A stretch of 64,000 nt of DNA from Acidipropionibacterium sp. (lineage in GTDB: Bacteria > Actinomycetota > Actinomycetes > Propionibacteriales > Propionibacteriaceae): NCBI GenBank assembly GCA_022647765.1, contig JALCLH010000003.1:124001-188000 (forward strand). The letters run 5' to 3'. Positions 59,099-64,000 of the stretch are shown here, piece after piece. Numbering within the stretch: the stretch's first letter is position 1; each line of letters opens with the position of its first letter. The position numbers and the translations under genes were made by a program. The notes under the pieces are model-generated. The model ran no database searches, was not told where the DNA came from, and saw only the letters and a list, made by a program, of their open reading frames with translations.

Positions 59099-60452
59099 AT
59101 GGACTGGTCGGCTCTCGACCGGTATCTCGACGACCAGGCTGCCGGGGATCTCACCTCGGCGAGCCTGGTCGTCGTGCGCAGCGGCGGGGTGATTCATCGG
59201 CACTGCTGCGGGGACGCGCTGCGCTATGCGACGCCGTCGGCCGCCGCTTCGACGACTGCTTCCCCTGGGGGCGGCGTCCGCGTCACCCCTCCGGCCGTCC
59301 TGCTCCCGAAGGACGAGCGGGTGCCGGCGACGGCGTCCACCCTGTTCGACCTGGCCTCCAACACCAAGATGTGGGCCACCAACCTGGCCCTGATGATGCT
59401 GGTGGGTCAGGGGCGGCTGGATCTCGACCGGCCGGTCTGCGAGTTCCCGGGCTGGCAGCGATTCGGTGACGCCGGTCGCCGGACGGTCACGGTCGCGGAC
59501 CTGCTGCGCCACGAGGCCGGTCTCATCGCCGATCCGCGCTACTTCGATCCGGGGGCGGCCGGGGAGCTGTACTGCTCGGGCACTCCGGAGAGCCCCGTGC
59601 CCCGCGAGCGGATCATCGCGACGATCTGCCGGACGCCGTCCTCCCGGCCGCCGCACGAGGGCTACTGCTACTCCGATCTGGACTACATGATTCTCGGCCT
59701 GCTGGTCGAGCAGATCGTCGGGCGGCGTCTCGACCGCTATCTGGAGGAGGGCCCTGTACCGGCGTCTGGGCCTGGGCCGGACTCTCTTCAATCCTCTGGA
59801 CAAGGGGATCGACGCCGACCAGATCGCCGCCACCGAGCCGCAGGGCAACACCCGGGGCGGATCGGTCGACTACGGTGCAGTCCCCTACGGCAACCCAGGG
59901 CCCGACGGCGGCCCGGCGCCGTTGAGGCGGTACACACTGCGCGGCCAGGTGCACGACGAGAAGGCCTGGTACTGCATGGCCGGCGTCTCCGGGCACGCCG
60001 GGCTGTTCACCGACTCGCGGGATCTCGCCGTGCTGCTGCGGCTGGGACTGGGGCAGGGCCGCCTCGAGGGGGAGCAGTACATCGACCCCGAGGTGTGGCG
60101 GCTCTTCGCCTCTCCGCAGGGTGAGACGCCGCCGCGCGCAGAATCCAGTACTGCATCCAGTAGCTCGCGGTCCAGTGATGTGCGATCCAGTAGTGCGCAG
60201 TCCAGCCATGCCCTGGGCTGGCGGGTGGCGCCGTCCGCCGGCGATCCCTATCCGCCCTTCGGGAGCTCTCCGACTCCGGGCAGTATCGGCCACACCGGGT
60301 GGACCGGAACCCTCACCCTCGTCGACCGCGATCGTGATCTGGCCCTCGGACTGATGACCGGCGCCCGTCACCGGCTCGGCACCGATGTCGGCCGGGCGAA
60401 CCCGGTCGATTACGCCCGGATCGTCGACCTGGTCTATCGGGCCGCGTCCTGA
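59099..60452 (+). CDS. Serine hydrolase of the class C beta-lactamase/esterase fold, frameshifted
   Basis: About 450 residues without a signal peptide. The active-site S-x-x-K is in DLASNTKMWAT, the Y-x-x motif in CYSDLDYM, and GHTGWTGT near the C-terminus is the third motif. This type is usually an esterase or D-aminopeptidase, not a resistance enzyme. One extra G at about 59752 breaks the frame; the corrected join reads EEALYRRLGLGRTLFNP. Residues about 350-372 hold an ATCCAGTAG-derived Ser-rich tandem repeat. The start ATG 59099 has no clear ribosome binding site. Confidence 0.78.
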
Positions 60453-60567
60453 CCGCGGAGCAGCGCCCGTCCGGAATCTGCTTACAATGCGTGCACCCCG
60501 CAGGACCAGTCGGCCGCGGGCCGGCACAGAGTGAACCAGCACAGGGCGGACCAGAGGGGATACCAGG

Positions 60568-62302
60568 GTGGGCGACGGCATCGACGAGACGATCAGACAC
60601 CCATCGAAATGGCGACGCCGGGCGCTGATCGGCGCTTTTGTCGCGGTGGTCGTCGTTGGTGGCGGCGGGTATGTCGCCGGTCATCTGATGACGTCGAAGC
60701 TGTTGCCCGCCCGCACCGAGATCCAGGGTGTGCCGGTCGGCGGACTGGACCGCGATCAGGCGCAGGCGAAGGTCCAGCAGGCACTGGCCCCGGTTCTGGA
60801 GCGGCCGGTGCGGATCAGCTCCGGCGGAACCACGGCGTCTCTGAACCCGGCCGCCTCCGGACTGTCGGTCGACTGGCAGGCCACCATGGCTCAGGTCGAT
60901 CCGGCGGACTCCTGGAGTCCGCGGGCGATCTGGAACAGCCTGCGCGGCGGCGCGCGCGTCGGGGTCGTCAGCTCGGTCGACCAGAAGCAGCTGAACGCCG
61001 CGGTCTCCGGCCAGTCCGCGCGTTTCTTGGTGGGTGCTCAGGATGCCACGGTGAGGCTCGAAGGCACCCGGATCGTCACCAGGAAGGCGGTCCAGGGACG
61101 CACCCTGGACGCCGCCGCCACCGCCGGCAGTATCGCCGGGGCCTGGCCGAGGACAGACCCGGCTCCGATTCCGGCCGCAGTGACTCATCGGGACCCGGCG
61201 ATCACCGACGCCGAGGCCGCCAAGGGTGGTCGACGACACCCTGCGACCCACCCTGTCCGGGCCCGTCACGGTGGCCACCGACAAGGGGAATGTGGTCGTC
61301 ACCACCGCCCAGATCGCCGAGGCGACCAGCGTGAGCAGCGGCGGTGGCACGCTCACCGCAAGCACCGACATGAATCGGCTCTACCGGGCCAGCGAGCCGG
61401 CCCGTGAGAAGCTCGGCCTGAGCGCCGGCAAGGACGCCAGAATCGTCATGTCCGGCGGCAAGCCCGCCATCCAGCCCTCCGTCGATGGACAGGGGCTGGG
61501 CGTCGAGGAGTTCAGCAAGGCCGTTCGGCCGGCCCTGACCGCATCGGGCGATCGGCGGAAGGTCACCGCCCGGATCACCGCGGTGCCCGCCGCCTTCACC
61601 ACCGAGGACGCCCGCAAGGCCGGCGTCACCCAGGTGATCGGGGAGTTCACCACCCAGTTCCCCTATGCCGCCTATCGCAACACCAACCTCACGATCGCCG
61701 CGAACACGATCAATAACACCTACCTGGCTCCCGGCGAGACTTTCAGCATGGACAAGGTGCTGGGCCCCCGCACCGCAGCGAAGGGATATGTCGACGGCTG
61801 GGTGATCTCGGGGGACCAGATGCGGCAGGAGTCGGCCGGCGGGATCTCGCAGTCGGCGACCACCACCTTCAACGCCGCCTTCTTCGCCGGGATGACCGAC
61901 GTCGAGCACCATCCGCACTCGCTGTACTTCTCCCGCTATCCGATGGGTCGGGAGGCGACTCTCTACTACGGTTCGCTCGACCTCAAGTTCCGCAACGACA
62001 CCCGCTACGGCGTCCTGGTCCAGGCGTTCACGAAGAAGGCTCCGGAGGACGGCACCGGGTCGATCACGGTGAAGATGTGGTCCACCCCCACCTGGCAGCG
62101 GATCACCGCGAGCGATCCGGTGAGATCGAACTGGGTCGATGCTCGCACGGTCGTCTCCAACGATCCCCAGTGCCATCCGCAGTCGGCCTCCCCGGGCTTC
62201 GACGTGAGCTACTCGCGGCTGTTCTGGAAGGACGGCGCAGTGGCGAAGAAGGAGAACTTCTTCTGGCGCTACGACCCGACCGACGAGGTGGTCTGCCGGT
62301 AG
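60568..62302 (+). CDS. VanW-family exported protein, frameshifted
   Basis: An N-terminal membrane anchor (residues about 19-42) is followed by two putative peptidoglycan-binding-type domains (PVGGLDRDQAQAKVQQAL and its second copy). A C-terminal VanW domain has YLAPGETFSMDKVLGPRT, GGISQSATTTFNAAFFAG and HPHSLYFSRYPMGREAT. VanW proteins are cell-surface associated; their biochemical role is unsettled and does not by itself mean vancomycin resistance. One extra G at about 61222 (AAGGGTGG) breaks the frame; corrected it reads AAKVVDDTLRPTL. GTG 60568 follows AGGGGA. Confidence 0.85.
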
Positions 62303-62370
62303 ATGATCGAGCCCGAGGGGAGTTCTCCCCAGTAGCCGGTCAGGCCGCCAGGACGGCTTGGCCGGAGTCG

Positions 62371-62422
62371 AAAGTGTGACGGATTCTCGCGTGAGTTCAA
62401 ACGACAAGCCGTCAGACTTCTC
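62371..62422. repeat. Diverged palindrome, copy 3
   Basis: Same element as at 3765-3816 and 33490-33541, with several mismatches between arms. It lies between the convergent VanW and third HNH genes. The surrounding gap (62303-62471) also contains GGGGAGTTCTCCCC and other remnants of the HNH 3'-end repeats. Confidence 0.75.
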
Positions 62423-62471
62423 TCCGTCGGCTGGATCTGCGGTCTGGGCAGAGTCCTTCCTCGGCAACCGC

Positions 62472-64000
62472 TCACGCCACCAGGACAGCCTGAGCAGAAT
62501 CCTCCCCGGGATCTGAGTCCACGGTCTGGGCGGAGCTCTCCCCGGAACTCGGGGCCCCGGTTGGGGCAGGTTCCTCCCCCATGTTCGCGAACCCCGTTCT
62601 GTCGGTGGTCGAGGTGACCGGGGATTGTGGAAGGTGGTTCTTCAACCGTTCCGGTGGCAGCATCCGCGGTATTCTCGTGTTGGGGTCGACAACGATCCTC
62701 CACTGGTCCCTCGAGTGATACCTGTCGGGTTCCACCAAAGCATGATGATGACGGCAGACGAGGCAAAGGTTGTCCAGGGATGTCGGACCCTCATCCCACC
62801 ATGGAATGATGTGATGGGCCTGGCATAAATTCGCCGGAACTGTGCAGCCTGGGAATATGCAACCACCGTCCCGCAATTCCAGGGCCCGCCGGATCGCTCC
62901 GGTGACCAGGCGGTGTTCCTGGCCCTCATCGAGCACCTGGGATTCCCCGCTCAGCACCACGGGGAGAATCCCGGCATCGCAGCACATCCGCCGCAACGAT
63001 CCCGCATCCACGGGAATCTCACCGATGGTCCCGTGGACCAGGCCCGGCGGCGATGCTCGCCGGCCAGGGCAGTCGTGAAGATCCTGTAGTTCAAGGTGAC
63101 GACGAGCCGTGGTGTCTGACCGCCCGCTGACGGGGATCTTCTCGAGGCTGGCCATCTGGGTGACCATGTCGACCAGGGCGTCGGCCATCCGCTGTCCAGG
63201 TGGTCCGGGCCTTCCCGGTGCTCCAGCTCGACGCGCGCGGCCGAGGTACTCGGAGGGCATTGATGTCCCCCTTCGTCGCGCTGGGTTCTCAACGCTTGGG
63301 CCTCGTCGCGCTCGGCACGTCGGCCCTTCTCGCTGAAGGCCTGGCAGGGTGCCGATGAGTTGTTGGGCTTCCAGGTCGGGTAGTTGTCCGGAGAACCAGG
63401 TCGACCCCTCCCCGTCGGACCCCCATGCCAGCCGCCGGTTCTTGATGGCCCGGCTCCGCTGCGCGGCGATCCTGGCCGGCCTCATCACCGGGTGAGGGCA
63501 CGGTCTCGGGTGCGACTTCCTCCAGGATGGACTGTGTGGCTTTGTGGAGGCGTTCGGGTGGTGTGGTCGCCGCCCGGTCGAGGAAGAGTTCGGCGGCACG
63601 GTCGACCTGCTCGCCACTCATCTGACCCCGGGGGAGATTGCGGATCTCCTCCCCGATGACCGCCGCATGATCCGGGGACACGTCACCGGCGAGGGCGGCG
63701 TCGCGCACATCCGGATGGTGGGCGATCTTCGACGCGCGCTTCACTTCCCCGAGTCCCCGGCTGGAGGTGCGTCCTTCTTTCATGGCCAGGAAATCCGACA
63801 GTGGCGTGCCGGTGGTGTGGTCGGTCGCGTTCGCCTTGTCCACCGCATCGGTGACCACCGCGGCTCCGGCAACCATGCGGTCAGAGATCGCGCGCATCTC
63901 GGTCATAGTGGCAACCATTTCCGCATCGGACATGCGGGGCAGGACTGTGTAGTCCAGGCCGTCGAGCTGTTCTCTGATGGCCTGGAGTCGTGTCCGGAAT
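62472..64000 (-). pseudogene. DUF222 / HNH protein, copy 3, multiple frameshifts, cut by window edge
   Basis: The N-terminus lies beyond base 64000; only about six residues should be missing, since the visible part starts [19 protein letters not shown]. The DUF222 part reads well to about 63490 (VAPETVPSPGDEA). Frames then change near 63480, 63345, 63250, 63200 and 63060-63120, with short stretches of correct sequence between. The HNH domain ([28 protein letters not shown]) and repeat tail (SGESSAQT, DPGEDSAQA) are intact again. Either it is a decaying copy or this stretch was badly assembled because of the other copies. Confidence 0.8.

Noticed and set aside
59099..60452. Beta-lactamase resistance gene
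   Set aside because: No signal peptide, and the motifs fit the broader serine hydrolase/esterase group; resistance cannot be claimed.
60568..62302. VanW gene as evidence of vancomycin resistance
   Set aside because: No vanHAX genes are near, and VanW-domain proteins are common in susceptible bacteria.

Overview
The window is high-GC actinobacterial DNA. The best fit is the family Propionibacteriaceae, probably Acidipropionibacterium or a close relative. Reasons: a monomeric NADP isocitrate dehydrogenase, an actinobacterial-type malate dehydrogenase, folD followed by a DUF3017 gene, an LpdA-type flavoprotein near a purine nucleoside phosphorylase/phosphomutase pair, multi-copy DUF222-HNH (REP13E12-like) genes, and a large polyol cluster. 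The genus is inference.

Layout. 0-3.7 kb: end of ribH, then purN and purH, and a PLP-fold gene. 3.7-5.6 kb: first DUF222-HNH repeat unit. 5.6-9 kb: folD, a DUF3017 gene, mdh and purU. 9-14 kb: icd, a CorC/HlyC-type membrane protein and an APH-fold kinase. 14-23.8 kb: nucleoside salvage, with a BMP-family lipoprotein, a two-domain ABC ATPase, two permeases, cytidine deaminase, an RNase H fusion, metG and a uridine kinase-like gene. 23.9-31.7 kb: a DUF2207 protein, an acyl-CoA synthetase, purine nucleoside phosphorylase with a phosphohexomutase/phosphopentomutase-like enzyme, and lpdA. 31.7-33.6 kb: second HNH unit. 33.6-37.2 kb: putA. 37.2-52.4 kb: a polyol/ketose-phosphate cluster. 52.5-54.2 kb: a low-GC island with a GTPase and a small partner gene. 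54.2-62.3 kb: marR with an MFS exporter, pntAB, a serine hydrolase and a VanW protein. 62.3-64 kb: a third, broken HNH copy cut by the window edge.

The most interesting region is 37.3-52.4 kb. A DeoR-type regulator lies in front of a probable operon: RpiB-like isomerase, an unrecognised ten-span membrane protein, AraL-like HAD phosphatase, FGGY kinase, AraM-like polyol-phosphate dehydrogenase, AraB-like kinase, AraD-like epimerase and transketolase. No araA isomerase and no known sugar transporter are present. A nearby zinc dehydrogenase and DhaK-DhaL kinase would fit a tetrulose branch. I read this as a kinase-first tetritol/pentitol pathway (for example erythritol to erythrose 4-phosphate) with a new type of permease. 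This is inference from gene content.

Two window-wide patterns matter to a reader. First, at least ten otherwise intact genes carry single-base frameshifts, mostly one extra base, which look like sequencing or assembly errors; such genes are annotated over their full span. Second, many transcription units have a TANNNT hexamer 6-8 nt before the start codon and no Shine-Dalgarno sequence, which suggests leaderless mRNAs; I used this to choose several starts. No tRNA, rRNA, CRISPR array, transposase or replication origin was seen.
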